Assembly: GCA_036346375.1 (NCBI GenBank)
Contig: CM070520.1
Location: 16,131,791-16,195,790 of the forward strand
Reading direction: 5' to 3'
DNA: 64,000 bases
Source: Guadua angustifolia
Taxonomy: Eukaryota > Streptophyta > Magnoliopsida > Poales > Poaceae
Both the position numbers and the translations under genes were made by a program. A model generated the notes under the pieces. That model did no database searches and was not told the origin of the DNA. It worked only from the letters and a program-made list of their open reading frames with translations. Position 1 is the first letter of the stretch, and every line of letters begins with the position of its first letter. Positions 12,104 to 22,114 of this stretch are shown in pieces.

Positions 12104-12496
12104 GGCCATGTTTGGATCCATTAGCACTAATAGTTAGCTAGCTAATGGTTAATAGCTAGCTAACTATTAGCTGACTAATTATTAGTTATGGTTGTTTGGA
12201 TCTACTAGTTAATAGGTGGTTAAAAATTTGGTTGTGGATAAAAATGTCAGTCGTACCTTTGCATTAATGATGGTTCGTGATGCTTTGGGAAAAGGGGACT
12301 ACGGTGGACAGGACCGAGGGCAAATTAGTCATTTCACCATCTATTAGCTGCAATTAGCAGGGGAGAACCAGCTAATGAGATAACTATTAGCTGGGTTAGT
12401 GGCTAACTGTTAGCTGGGTTATTAGCTAACCTGTTTGGATCCATTTTAGCTAATTTCAGCAGCTAATTGTTAGTGCTAATGGATCCAAACATGCCC
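12104..12496. mobile_element. PIF/Harbinger-like (Tourist-type) MITE, 393 bp
   Basis: The left end GGCCATGTTTGGATCCATTAG and the right end CTAATGGATCCAAACATGCCC are inverted copies, and the inverted symmetry extends inward (TTAGCACTAA). The element is flanked by TTA at 12101-12103 and 12497-12499, the 3 bp target site expected for PIF/Harbinger. It has no coding capacity and is full of AGCTAA/TTAGCT repeats. Confidence 0.85.
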
Positions 12497-12499
12497 TTA

Positions 12500-12720
12500 G
12501 TCAAACTTTATAATCTTTTACCACTAATATTTTTCAATATATTTACTTTGATTGTATTAAAATGACATTTTTAGATTTATACTAACAAATACCTTATAAC
12601 ATTATACTTCTATAACATTTTGTAAATGTGTCGGTGTGAAATTAGCAATCAAAGTTTAATTTTAAAGACCATAAAAAATTAAGAATGCCAAGTATTCTGA
12701 AGTGGAGGCAGTAAGATAGT
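12500..12720. repeat. Possible decayed Stowaway-type MITE remnant
   Basis: The right side, TGCCAAGTATTCTGAAGTGGAGGCAGTA, resembles the degraded end of a grass Stowaway MITE (normally ending in a GGAGGGAGTA-like motif). The AT-rich interior fits, but the left end is not recognisable. Confidence 0.25.
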
Positions 12721-12855
12721 ACCACCATATTCCTTAACTGATGTAGTAAGGTAGTACTGTAGTACCAAGTTTTCTTTTCCTTCTAGAATCCTATTAGAAT
12801 GTTCGCCCTATTATGTGGCCAGCGCACCACAATTCCACTCACGTGCTGACTTTTA

Positions 12856-13002
12856 TCTGATGAGACAATGAAACGGACTGAAGACTTTCTCCCCAGCCCA
12901 GATTGTGCCGTGCTTGGGCTCCACAAATCTGATGAGACAATGAAATGAAATCTGGTTGCGCCGTGCTTGGGTTCCACAAAACCGGGGGAATCTTCCTCTC
13001 TT
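12856..13002. repeat. Tandem duplication, period about 73 bp
   Basis: TCTGATGAGACAATGAAA starts at 12856 and again near 12929. Each is followed by a block ending GCCGTGCTTGGGCTCCACAAA or its near copy. Two units only. Confidence 0.75.
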
Positions 13003-13129
13003 TATCCGCTTTCTAGCTATTCCGCCGTCTCCTCGCATGAGATTTGCCGAAATTAAAGGACTGGCTGCTTCTTCCTTCAGGAAGCTACCTACTAACTTCC
13101 TCCCTGTTGGAACACAAAACGAAGATTAA

Positions 13130-13446
13130 CCAAAAACCAATTTTTTTTAAAAAAAAACTGCTGCCAGGAGACTCGAACCGGTGGCCTCTGGTTTCAAAGA
13201 CAGCACACAAAACCAACGGAGCTAACAAGCAACAGAAATCTGTAAAATTAGAATAAGCAATAAGAATACAGAAAAGCTGTGTTAGTCGCAGCAACAAAAA
13301 TCTTTGCTGAAATATGTGCTGATTGCGGGGTGAATGGAAAAACAGCACACCCCCTCATCTCTATTGGTTCTTAAAAGAAAACGATATAGATGATAGGGTC
13401 ATCTCTATCGGTTCTTCCAAAGAACCAATAGAGATGACCCCCTCAT
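13130..13446. mobile_element. CACTA-derived MITE-like element with a tRNA-like module
   Basis: The right part holds three inverted or direct copies of CATCTCTAT(C/T)GGTTCTT (13355-13440), including the hairpin ATCTCTATCGGTTCTTCCAAAGAACCAATAGAGAT. This motif is typical of a grass CACTA-like MITE family. The left part holds poly-T/poly-A and a tRNA-like sequence (separate entry). Terminal CACTA repeats and a TSD are not clear, so the boundaries are approximate. Confidence 0.45.
13159..13226 (-). other. tRNA-like sequence (box A/box B like), not a functional tRNA
   Basis: On the minus strand it reads TAGCTCCGTTGG (box A-like, consensus TRGCNNAGTNGG) and then GGTTCGAGTCT (box B), about 34 bases apart, with a CTGGCAGCA 3' arm. 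A-box and B-box spacing and T-arm shape are tRNA-like, but the D arm and anticodon arm do not pair convincingly. It is adjacent to poly-A on the minus strand, as in a SINE or retro-inserted tRNA. Confidence 0.5.
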
Positions 13447-14560
13447 GGTGCTAGCACTGTGGCTTGCGACACTCCTTGGCCCAATGACCATAGATATCAT
13501 AGTTGTAGCTTTGAGGCAGGCTTTTTGCCGAGAGTAGTGCCATTGCCAGTTCTGTTGCCGTTGCGGTTCCCATTGCCGCATGCACGGTTCTTCTGAACGC
13601 CGTGCCTGTTGCTGCCACTCTGCTCGCTACCAGAGGAGGTCCTGCCTTGCTCCCTCCATTTCATGTGTTCACGTTACACCACACGCACAGCCAACTCTTC
13701 CTCTGTGAGAAGTAGATGGCCACCGACATCGACTTCTAACCAGTCCTCAGCGATTTTGAGTCACCCAGTCAACTCCTCCATAGATAGAGTGCTCAAATCG
13801 ACTAGGGTTTCGACTGAGATTGCAATTTGGGAGTATCTCGGTGGCACCACATGCAAGAATCTCTCCACGATTTTTTGCTCGTCAATGTTGTCGCCGAGAG
13901 TCACGAGGTGTTGACATGGCCAGTGAGGCGCACGGCGAAGTCGTCCACTAACTCCCCATTCTTTTGCTATATTCTTCATGGCGAGCGTTGAGTATCTCTG
14001 ATGGTATGGATCGAAGGATGGCCTCCAATGCTATCCGATCTTCCCAGAAGTTGATGTTGGCGCCGCCCATCTCAACCGCATCCCACAAGCAGTGGCGGAG
14101 CCAGAAAATTCTAAAGAGGGGGGCTTAAAAAAGAGACATCCAAAATCAACTACTATGACTATCGACATATTGTAAAGTAGTTAAAATTTAAATTGTATAC
14201 CATATAAGTATGTAGTCTCTACCCTCTGTGTTACGTGCCTACGCAGGACGCAGGAGTCTTTTACTAATTCTTGAACTAGTGGTGGCGGGGCGGGGTGGGC
14301 TCACCCCCCAGCCATTACAGTGGCTCGCCATCGCCTACAAGCCTTGCGCCTACGTGTTGATTCTGATCAAGAGAGCCCAGTTATCGTAGTTCGTCCTTGT
14401 AAGCATCGGATACACGACACACCCTCCAATCTTCCTCACCACCCGATGCACCACTAACTCGCTGTCGATACTAGAGCCGGACCCCTCGATGTTGTTGTTG
14501 TACGTCGGTAGCTTGGGATCCTTAGGAGGTGTCTCATCGTCAGATCCTATCATGCTTCAC
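13447..14560 (-). pseudogene. Ty1/copia gag (UBN2-type) pseudogene
   Basis: This is the capsid gene remnant of a copia retrotransposon. On the minus strand the N-terminal part has LTRTNYDNWALLIRIN, then AQGLWDAVE interrupted by a 246 bp insertion at 14091-14336. It continues with the region containing SQIAISVETLVDLSTLSMEE and a decayed zinc knuckle (GHWAKECRKP, with both leading cysteines lost) near 13450-13510. Stops and frameshifts are present between these parts. The pol part is missing, since the element ends at the MITE near 13446. It lies directly downstream of a matching PBS and LTR at 14580-14877. Confidence 0.8.
14091..14336. mobile_element. 246 bp MITE nested in the copia gag, 6 bp TSD
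   Basis: The insert is flanked by ACAAGC (14085-14090 and 14337-14342). Removing it with one ACAAGC restores the gag motif AQGLWDAVE without a frame change. The ends (AGTGGCGGAGCC on the left; GGCTCGCCATCGCCT on the right) are imperfectly inverted. They resemble the GTGGCGGAGCC family of short plant elements, also seen in variant form at 28480-28731. Confidence 0.7.
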
Positions 14561-14579
14561 AGGTCGAGAGTAGCATGAC

Positions 14580-14592
14580 TATGATACCACTT
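14580..14592 (-). other. Primer binding site of the minus-strand copia
   Basis: On the minus strand the LTR end is followed by AAGTGGTATCATAG. This matches the TGGTATCA core complementary to initiator Met-tRNA used by most Ty1/copia elements. Confidence 0.65.
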
Positions 14593-14594
14593 AT

Positions 14595-14877
14595 TGAAAC
14601 GGAACACCAAAAAACTGGAATAAAATGTTAAGGAAGCACAAACACAACTAATACTTTTTATTAGCTCTTTGCTTGTTTCTTGTTTGTGTCTTACTTGCTT
14701 CTTATTCAAAACAGAGTACAAGCATCATATTAAATAAAAAAGGCTAATTGCCCTCCTACTAATACACGTATTCGAATCAGCTTATGCAGCAAGCGGAGAC
14801 AAGTTCACGTCTCGGATTCGACTATAAGGAGACAAGTTTGTCTCGGTTTTGACTTGGTTACGAGATTAATTCTAACA
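14595..14877 (-). mobile_element. 5' LTR of the truncated copia element (283 bp)
   Basis: Read on the minus strand it starts TGTTAGAATTAATCTCG and ends TTCCGTTTCA (TG..CA), next to the PBS and gag. Its outer end at 14877 lies inside the NLR pseudogene. The second LTR and matching 5 bp TSD are not found, because the other end of the element has been lost. Confidence 0.7.
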
Positions 14878-16290
14878 CTATTCTCCGCTTCTCCTTGTTC
14901 TTCCTTCAATAAGCTTGCCATAGCAACTATGAACAATGGTATACCATCACATCTTCTCAAAATTTCATCAGAAACTTGTATCAGGTGGTCTGACAAACTA
15001 CTGCCCTTGGACTCTAGGAGCCAAAAGCTTTTGTCAAAAACAGCCTTTCAGAATCTAGCTCACTGAGAGGCTTAACCTCGTGCACGATACCATTAGGATG
15101 TGAGCAACACGAATGAGCTACACTTCTCACACATGTTGTTATTACTAGTAAATTTTTCGCGGCTTAACACGCCGTGCGCGACGTTTTTTCATAAAATTTT
15201 TTCTCTTTTTTCCGGCGTTTTTTTTGAATCGTTGAAATAATGAGCGAAATGGCTGAAAGAACACAAAATTTTCCGAGGCGTAACACGCCGCGTGCGTCGT
15301 TTTTTCGTAGGAAAATTTTCTTTTTTTTCGGCGGCGTCTTATTTCCTAAATCGTTGAAATAATGAGCGAAACGGGAAAAAAAATAGAGAGATAGAGTTGT
15401 AAAAATATCTATTTCGATGAATTATTTGGAAAATATTGAAGACCGAGCTGAAGAACCGCGGCGGGGAAAAAGTTTAGAGGAAAAAGGGTGAAAAATTATT
15501 AGAGATGACAACCTTCTTTTGCCGAGTCTAACACTTCTGCGCTCACCGAGTAATAATACATGTTTTAAAAATATTAGAGATCGATGAGCGAAACGGGGAA
15601 AAATAGAGATAGAGTTTGAGAAATATCTCTTTCGATTTAATTATTTGGAAAATATCGGAGACCGAGCTAGAAGAACATGCAAGGGAAAAAGTCTAGAGAA
15701 AAAGGGTGAAAAATTATTAGAGATGACAACCTTCTTTTTGCGAGTCTAACACTCTCTGCGTTCACCGAGTAATAATACATGTTTTAAAAATATTAGAGAT
15801 CGAGATGGAAATCAAGTTGGAAAAAAGTCTAGAGATAGAGCCGCATGATATTTCTAGTGGCGAAAACATTTTTTCCGGGAAAAAGCGGTGAAAGGACCTA
15901 GGCGCAAGGAGTAAGGACTGAATGTTACATTTTGGACTGTCCGCTATCTGAAAAAATTAGAAAAGGGCTTGTTCGCGATTTGAATTTAACGGGAGGTTCT
16001 TTCCGTAAAATGGCACACGAGGGACCTGAGCGTGATTTTAGAGGAAAAAATCTTGCACTCCCAAAAAATCGCGAAGAACCTATTCGTAATTTATAAAAAG
16101 ACTAAAACGTAATTTTTTTTTGGAGCCGAGCCTGACGGGAGGCCGCGATTCTTTCGGCATTTAGGAAACGTAGTATTACTCGACTACCGCATTTATTATG
16201 CGGAAGAGCATCCTGGATGGTTTCCCAATCTGTTGTTTTCCATAGATCATCAAATAGAATGAGGTACTCTTGGTGAACAACTGACTTATC
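14878..16290 (-). pseudogene. NB-ARC (NLR disease-resistance) gene fragment, broken
   Basis: The minus strand encodes consecutive NB-ARC motifs. These are kinase-2 (YLILFDDLWKTTDWETI, about 16205-16265), RNBS-B (NKCGSRVI, about 16174-16200), then after a 1.03 kb insertion TTCVRSVAHSCCSHPNG and VHEVKPLSELDSERLF (RNBS-C region, about 15050-15140). Last comes the GLPLA motif as RRCDGIPLFIVAMASLL (about 14900-14950). P-loop, coiled-coil and LRR parts are absent. It is cut by the element at 15147-16173 and by the copia LTR at 14877. An in-frame stop also lies near the AFGS motif. It is a relic of a CC-NBS-LRR type gene typical of grasses. Confidence 0.85.
15147..16173. mobile_element. Unclassified 1027 bp element inserted in the NLR, TSD TATTACT
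   Basis: The insert is flanked by TATTACT (15140-15146 and 16174-16180). Deleting it with one copy rejoins NLR codons as SRVITTCVRSVAHSCC. The interior is non-coding and built of tandem repeats: about 126 bp units near 15160-15415 (TTGAAATAATGAGCGAA twice) and about 219 bp units near 15365-15810 (AAAAAGGGTGAAAAATTATTAG twice). Motifs such as AAAGGACCTAGGCGCAA in the right third recall the repeats at 31.4-32.1 kb. The ends AGTAAATTTTTCGCGG and CTACGTTTCCTAAATGCCG show little inverted similarity, so the class is open (hAT- or MULE-derived are possible). Confidence 0.65.
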
Positions 16291-16660
16291 AGCTCTAGAT
16301 GATTTTTTTAAAAAAAAGGAAGAAGAAGGAAACATAATAATAATAACCCTAACCAGGGAGATCAACCGACAGCCAAATCAGGATGTTTATCTTGAGCAAA
16401 CCATTACTTATACACACACCTGGGTCACCATAGAGCATAAGCTTCATAATCCAAAATAGGTATTTTCCCTATGTATTGGATGCGAATTTTTTTGAAAATT
16501 TTAGGATGTTGAGTTTAACAAGTTTACTAACTAGTTCAAATAAGTTTAAACTAAAATTTGAACTAGAGTTTCCTTTTTTATGACAGTTTGATTGTAGGTA
16601 TGTGCTGATTTTATATATAAATACAAAAATGTGCAATCTAAATTCGTTCAAAATATTTTG
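16291..16660. other. Spacer, no feature recognised
   Basis: AT-rich DNA between the NLR relic and the region upstream of the TATA box at 17350. No recognisable gene or repeat is visible. Confidence 0.5.
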
Positions 16661-17062
16661 ATACAGCCATCATTTCTGGATGCCCCCGCCGGCCCTGCTG
16701 TGTATGTAACGCTGCCTCGCTCATTGACATCCAACGTCGACAGCTTAGCTAGGTAGCTATATAGGTCCTAGACTTTATCTAGCAAAAGTAAAAGTAAATA
16801 GAAAAGAAAAAGTAACCCGTCGAGAATAACCCCACAATGCATGCTAAGTTGCTAACCAACTAGCTAGGTCAAGTTCAGACTTCAGATCGAACGATCCCAG
16901 CCCCTACTCTACGAGGTGCAGTTCGGCAGTGAACCACTCACCATACCAGGCCAGCGATCGGTCGGGAATCGAGATCACTTTCTAGTTGCTACCACTCGAC
17001 CGATAATCACCAAGAGCACTAGCCAATCGATTTACCTGCATCGATTACTTGGCTGTCACGGC

Positions 17063-17085
17063 CGGCAGGCAGGCAGGCAGGCAGG
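17063..17085. repeat. (GGCA)n microsatellite
   Basis: About 5.75 perfect copies of GGCA (GGCAGGCAGGCAGGCAGGCA and onward). Confidence 0.9.
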
Positions 17086-17349
17086 CTACGTGTGTACGCG
17101 TGCAGATGAGATTGGATCCTTTTATTCCGACAGATTGGTCGTGCTAATATGCCATTCCGCCATGAGAGGTTGAGACCGGGGAATTTTCAGGCAAGGGCAT
17201 ATATGCCGATCGAGGCCGGCCGCCAAGCCACCTTAATTTCCGATGTATTTCACTGAAAACTCCGGCCCGGCCGCGCGCGCGGCAGCGAGCGAATTCCCTG
17301 CCCGTACGTACCCTGCCCGGTGCGTTCCGCCGGGGTCCCTGCTGCGCGC

Positions 17350-17358
17350 CTATATATA
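17350..17358 (+). promoter_or_regulatory. TATA box of a putative host-gene promoter
   Basis: CTATATATACAGG lies in a GC-rich, CG-containing promoter-like region (17210-17350). A start site would be expected near 17380. Downstream DNA is leader-like (GA-rich and CACACA runs), and a consensus donor (GGTAAGTT) follows at 17812. Confidence 0.5.
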
Positions 17359-17379
17359 CAGGCAGAAGCCACCTCCCAA

Positions 17380-17812
17380 GGCGACCCAAACCAACAAAGG
17401 GCCTTTTGAGCTAGCTAGTCAAATGGACTTGCAGCTCACAGCGGCCACCAATCGCCAAAGGACAGCAGCAAGCTGCTCATATTTCTTCAACAGTGGAGAT
17501 AGGGAGGGAGAGACGCACGCGCACACACGAATACACACTTTTGAGGCTTGAGAGCGAGCAGCAGGTTGCCGTCGTCCTTGTCCCCCAGCGCCATCATGTG
17601 CAACACCGGCACCGGTCCTTCCCCCTCGCCGCCGCCACTCCCGGCGCCGTCGCTCACCTCATTGAAGAAAAAATTTCACGCACTCTAGCGTATGTGTGCC
17701 TCTACATTTCTCTCAACTCAGAGCTCAGACTCCCCGTCTTCTTCTAATACACAACCCAAAGAAAAAAGTTCAAAGAAGGTCGGAGCACACATTTTTCCCC
17801 CACACTTTTCTT
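17380..17812 (+). other. Putative leader exon (mostly 5' UTR) of the gene at 22171
   Basis: This runs from the expected start site to the splice donor CTTG/GTAAGTTC at 17812-17813. It contains two short ATG frames: 17413-17541 (42 codons, starts MDLQLTAATNRQ) and 17595-17687 (starts MCNTGTGPSPSPPP, 30 codons). Neither continues to the donor, so either it is an untranslated exon with upstream ORFs or the frame has decayed. The only downstream coding exon on this strand is at 22115-23244, with a LINE in the interval. The linkage is inference from order, strand and splice-like signals. Confidence 0.3.
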
Positions 17813-18129
17813 GGTAAGTTCTTGCCACTCTTCGTTCCTTATGTACATCCGTGCAACATGAATCTTTCTTCCTCTTCTTCTTCACTATATTGAATTGCTT
17901 GCTTTCCACTGGAGTGGTTATGTGGTTTTGAGATGGTTTTGGTATATTTCTTCCCTTGTGTTGAATGGTTAATGGGTAACTTGAGTAAGGGAGGAGTTGA
18001 GGAGGTTTACTTGGGAAGAAGGCACATTATCGGAAGTTTTTAAGAAGTATTTAGAACAGTTCTGCGAACTTTAAGAAGTTGCTATGTAATTGCAAAAAGA
18101 AGAGGACAACTTTTTTTTTTGCTCATTTT

Positions 18130-21100
18130 CTTTTTTTTTTGAAGGAAAAGGCAGGAGCTCTGCCAAATGCATTAAGAAGGGATAAATGGAGAGGGTTTAC
18201 AAGACTTGAACTGCTGAGAAATAAAATGCGGGCGGAAGCCCACGAGAGCAACAAGACAAGGCAGGTCGAGACCGCCCGAACCACTAGAACTATAGACTAA
18301 GCTACACTTTTAGATTCACACCGAAAAAAAGTCGCAACCGGCCGAATTAAAGATCAAGCATCTCAAAGGCCGCCGATCTATTACGCACGTCCTGGACGAC
18401 CAAAACTGCCACCTGATGCACCGAGCTGTAGATGTTTTGAAAAATCCTACAATTCCTTTCCTTCCAAATGTTCCATAGTGCGTATGTAACCACCCCATCG
18501 AACTCTTTCCGCCTGGACATGACCACCGAGAGACGAGATTTCTTCCACCATGCGAATTCTCCATGTGAGCTCCGAAGGTTGGGGAGCAGACTAGATCGAT
18601 TTGTGTGAGTAGAAGCACTCTCCTCCAAACTGCCTTGCAAAAGGACACATTAGCGATAGATGTGAAGCCGTCTCTGCGTCCGATCCACAGAGAACGCAAG
18701 AGGTTGCATGAGGCCATCCCCTAGCAGCTAACCTGTCCGCCGTGAGAATCCTATCCTGTATGAATAGCCAGGCGAAAAATCTGCATTTCCCTTCCGCTGG
18801 CGCGTGCCAAACCATCCTGTAGCTGTGGTCCGAAGTGGAACCAATGAACTGGGCCTTATATGCCGAGGCCGCTGAATACTCCCCCGTGGAAGTCCACCTC
18901 CAGGCAATTTGGTCCTCCGTGTGAGGCTGTAGCTGTACCTGTTGCACCGCCTGCCAAAGGCAAAAGAATTCCTGCAGTTGCTCCTCATTTGTGATTCTGC
19001 GCAAAAGTCGGATCCAAATCCCTGATGCAAGGAGTTCCTTTACTGTGCCTGTTCTTCTCCGCACCAGCTTAAAACAAGACGGCGCCAACTCTGCCGGTGA
19101 TTTTCCCTGTAACCATCTGGATTCCCAAAATTTCGCTGATTCACCATTTCCTAGAACGATGATGGTGCTTGCAGCAAACAAACTGCAGTCAGAGGCAAAG
19201 CAGGGGAGCTCCGAACCTGCCCAAGGCTTGTTTGGATCCTTCCAAGCATACCACAACCATCGCAGCCGAAGCGCCCGACCAAATCTATCCAAGCATTTTG
19301 CCCCAAGTCCCCCTAGCAACTTGGGCTCAGACTTTCTTCAATTTACGAGGCGGTGGCCCCATTGCATTCATGCTCACCTTTCGGAGAAATCTAGGCGGAT
19401 TCTATCAAGTCTCTTTGTTACCCATTTGGTGAGAGGATATACCGTTAAGTGGTAGACTGCAAGAGACGTCAGAACCGAGTTTAGAAGCGTCAAGCGAGCG
19501 GCCCTGGATAACAACTTTCCTTTCCATCCTGCAAGGCGCGCGCGCACCTTGTCAATAAGGGGCTGAAAATCAGATCTTTTGAGCTTCGTCAGTCGGAGAG
19601 GAAGACCTAGATACCTGCATGGGAAAGCTCTTACGCAAGCGGGAAAATCCTGTAAAATTGCTTCCAAGTCGAGCGCATCACATCTTATGGGATAGACCTC
19701 GCTCTTGTGGATATTGTTGTGCAGCCCGTAGCACCTCAAAGCAGACTAAAATGTCCTGAAAAGCTCGAAGCTCTTCCCTGCGAGGGGACGCAAAGATGGC
19801 CACATCATCCGCATATAAGGAGAGCCGAGATTTTGCCCAACCGACCGGGATCTCGGAAATGACTCCCACCTCCATAGCTTTGGAAATTAATCTCTGCAGA
19901 GGGTCCATGGCCAAAATGAATAGCATAGGAGATAGCGGATCTCCCTGTCGCAGCCCTCTCCTATGCTGGATTTGGGGACCTGGCGCTCCATTAAGAAGAA
20001 CCCTAGAAGAGGAGGACGCAAGGATCAAGGAAATCCACTCCCTCCAACGCTGCCCGAAACCCAGTCGAGCAAGCAGATCGATCAGGAACTCCCAACTGAC
20101 TGAGTCGAATGCCTTGGCAATATCCAACTTCAAGAAAAGAGAAGGGATCCTCCTCCTGTGCAACTGTGTGATCACATTCTTTGTGTAAAGAAAATTGTCC
20201 TGAATTGATCTCTTCTTGTGAACGCACTTTGACTTTGAGGGACCAAGTCATGTAGACGAGATGCAAGCCTTCTCGCAAGCACCTTGGAGAAAATCTTCCC
20301 TGTGCTATGAATGAGGCTGATCGGCCTGAAGTGAGCGACCCGAGAAGCTTCCTGTCTCTTAGGAAGCAGCACAATGTTTGCGCAATTCAGCAACCGCAAA
20401 TGTCGCCCACTCATGCCATGCAGCTGAGAAAAGACATCCATGAGATCTGCGCAAACAATATCCCAGCACGACCTGTAAAAGAGACCTGTGAACCCGTCTG
20501 GACCCGGCGCCTTCTCGGCCGGCATAGAGAACACCGCCTCCCTAACCTCGTGCATGAGGAAGGGTTCGTCAAGCATGTCCAAATCATGACGTTGGAGACC
20601 TAGAGAGTCCCAATTAAAAGCGATGAGAGCGCTGTGTTTTGTGCCAAAATTTGTTGATGAAAGTAGTTGAAGATCTCTTCTTGCTTGTCCGAAAAGGAAT
20701 GGACCGTACCCACATCGGTTTCTATAGATTGAATATGATTCTTAGATCCTCTGACGTTCACCTTGATATGAAAAAATTTTGTGTTAGCATCTCCTTCTTT
20801 GATGAATGTCATTCTTGAGCGTTGCCTTAAACGACTCCGCTTAACCGCCGCAAGGCCGAGCAACCTGTAGCGCAGACTGGCCCGAAACTCCCTTTCAGGA
20901 CCCGATAGCTGTCGAAATTCCTCCGCCTTGTCTAACTGGAAGATAACCTCGGCCGCGATATTGAACTGAAGGGAAAGATCACCCAGAATGTTTCGGCTCC
21001 AGGCCTTCAACGCCTTTGCAGTCCTGGCTAACTTGATGTGCCACCTACGCAAAGCATCTGAGGACTGGACCGCTTTGTCCCACACCTGCTGTACCACGTG

Positions 21101-21990
21101 GATAAAGTCTGGCATTTTGGTCCAGAAGCTCTCGAACCTAAACCCTCGGAATCTGTTCGGCGTGACCTGTCCTTGCAGCAACAAAGGACAATGATCGGAA
21201 ACGAGACTGGACAAAGCCTGCAGATGACAGTCTGGGAACAGAGTGTCCCATTCACTTGAAGCAAAGAAACGGTCAATCCTTGTTTGCGTAGGATTTTCCC
21301 TTCCATCCGCCCAAGTGTACAATCTGCCATTTAACCTAATCTCCCTGAGATCTGTATCGTCCAGCATCTTTTGAAAGGCCCCCATTACCCTCCTGTTCAA
21401 GTTGGAATTATTTTTGTCCGAAGCCCTGTAAATCATATTGAAATCCCCTACTATAAGCCATTCATGGCGCATGCGATCCTGAAGGTCAGAGATCTCCTGT
21501 AAGAATTGTAACTTTTCGCTCTCTTGTTGTGGGCCATATACCCCTGTGCAAGCCCAGCAGACACCATCATTGTTCATGCGAATTGTCGCAGACACCGAGA
21601 ATGATCCGACATAAACGTCAGACATCCCAAAATGCACAGATGAGACAGCTAGGAGAATTCCCCCTCTTCTTTGTTGCGCCGGAAGAAAACAAAAATTGTC
21701 TTGGAAAGTTTCACCTAGCAGGTTCCTCAAAAGGGACCTATCAATCTCTTGAAGCTTTGTTTCCTGCAGACACACAATGGTGGCCCTTTCCTGTGAGACC
21801 AACTCCCTGATGACCGCCCTTTTTGCCGGGTTATTGAGCCCCCGGACATTCCAACTCAAGAAACGCACGTCCTGTTGAGCCATGAATGAAGGGTCCGAAG
21901 CCCCTGCCCCCTGCCCTGGAACCTGCTAAGCCAAGACCAACTTCTATGAACCTGAGTAGATGTATCTCGCCGTCCCGGCGACACGGAGGT
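18130..21990 (-). mobile_element. L1-type LINE retrotransposon, 5' truncated
   Basis: The minus strand carries endonuclease, reverse transcriptase and a zf-RVT region in the standard ORF2 order. It ends with the typical plant LINE 3' tail GGCAGAGCTCCTGCCTTTTC followed by poly-A (poly-T at 18130-18140 on the plus strand). ORF1 is missing and the sequence ends about 100 bp upstream of the ORF2 start. A second T run at 18111-18120 lies just outside. No clear TSD was found. Confidence 0.85.
18316..21883 (-). pseudogene. LINE ORF2: AP endonuclease, reverse transcriptase, zf-RVT (frameshifted)
   Basis: ORF2 makes the enzyme for target-primed reverse transcription. The endonuclease part (20600-21883) is an intact 427-codon frame from ATG at 21883, with LSWNVRGLN, CLQETKL (catalytic Glu), VGDFNMIY (Asp/Asn) and LVSDHCPLLL (Asp-His). 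The RT part continues in 20172-20582 (PGPDGFTGLFY, FRPISLI) and, after a frameshift near 20190, in 19678-20175 (LDIAKAFDSVSWEF, RRGLRQGDPLSPMLF, SLYADDVAIF with the YADD catalytic motif). Next come 19374-19739 and 18591-19319, where zf-RVT is seen (FFAWLFIQDRILTADRL, SCVLCGSDAETASHL). At least three frameshifts make it inactive, but stops are few, so it is fairly young. Confidence 0.85.
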
Positions 21991-22114
21991 TTAGCCTGAT
22001 GTTTCCAAGATTTTTGAAATAAATTATTGCTTCGCCTTCCCGCGTGCATGGATCCGCACACCTACTGAGTGACACAGTGACACTGTCACGCACGTGCGTG
22101 TATGTAGCTTCCAG

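Noticed and set aside
13159..13226. Functional tRNA gene
   Set aside because: Box A and B are present, but no acceptor stem or coherent anticodon arm pairs. It is inside a MITE-like element.
13085..13348. 87-codon minus-strand frame over the MITE
   Set aside because: It crosses the tRNA-like module and the poly-A/T stretch, so it cannot be a gene.
17060..17090. CRISPR-like or regulatory direct repeats
   Set aside because: It is a simple (GGCA)n microsatellite with no spacers, and the genome is a plant.
18316..18717. Separate small gene at the 3' end of the LINE
   Set aside because: It continues the ORF2 C-terminal frame with a shift, and is followed by the LINE 3' tail.
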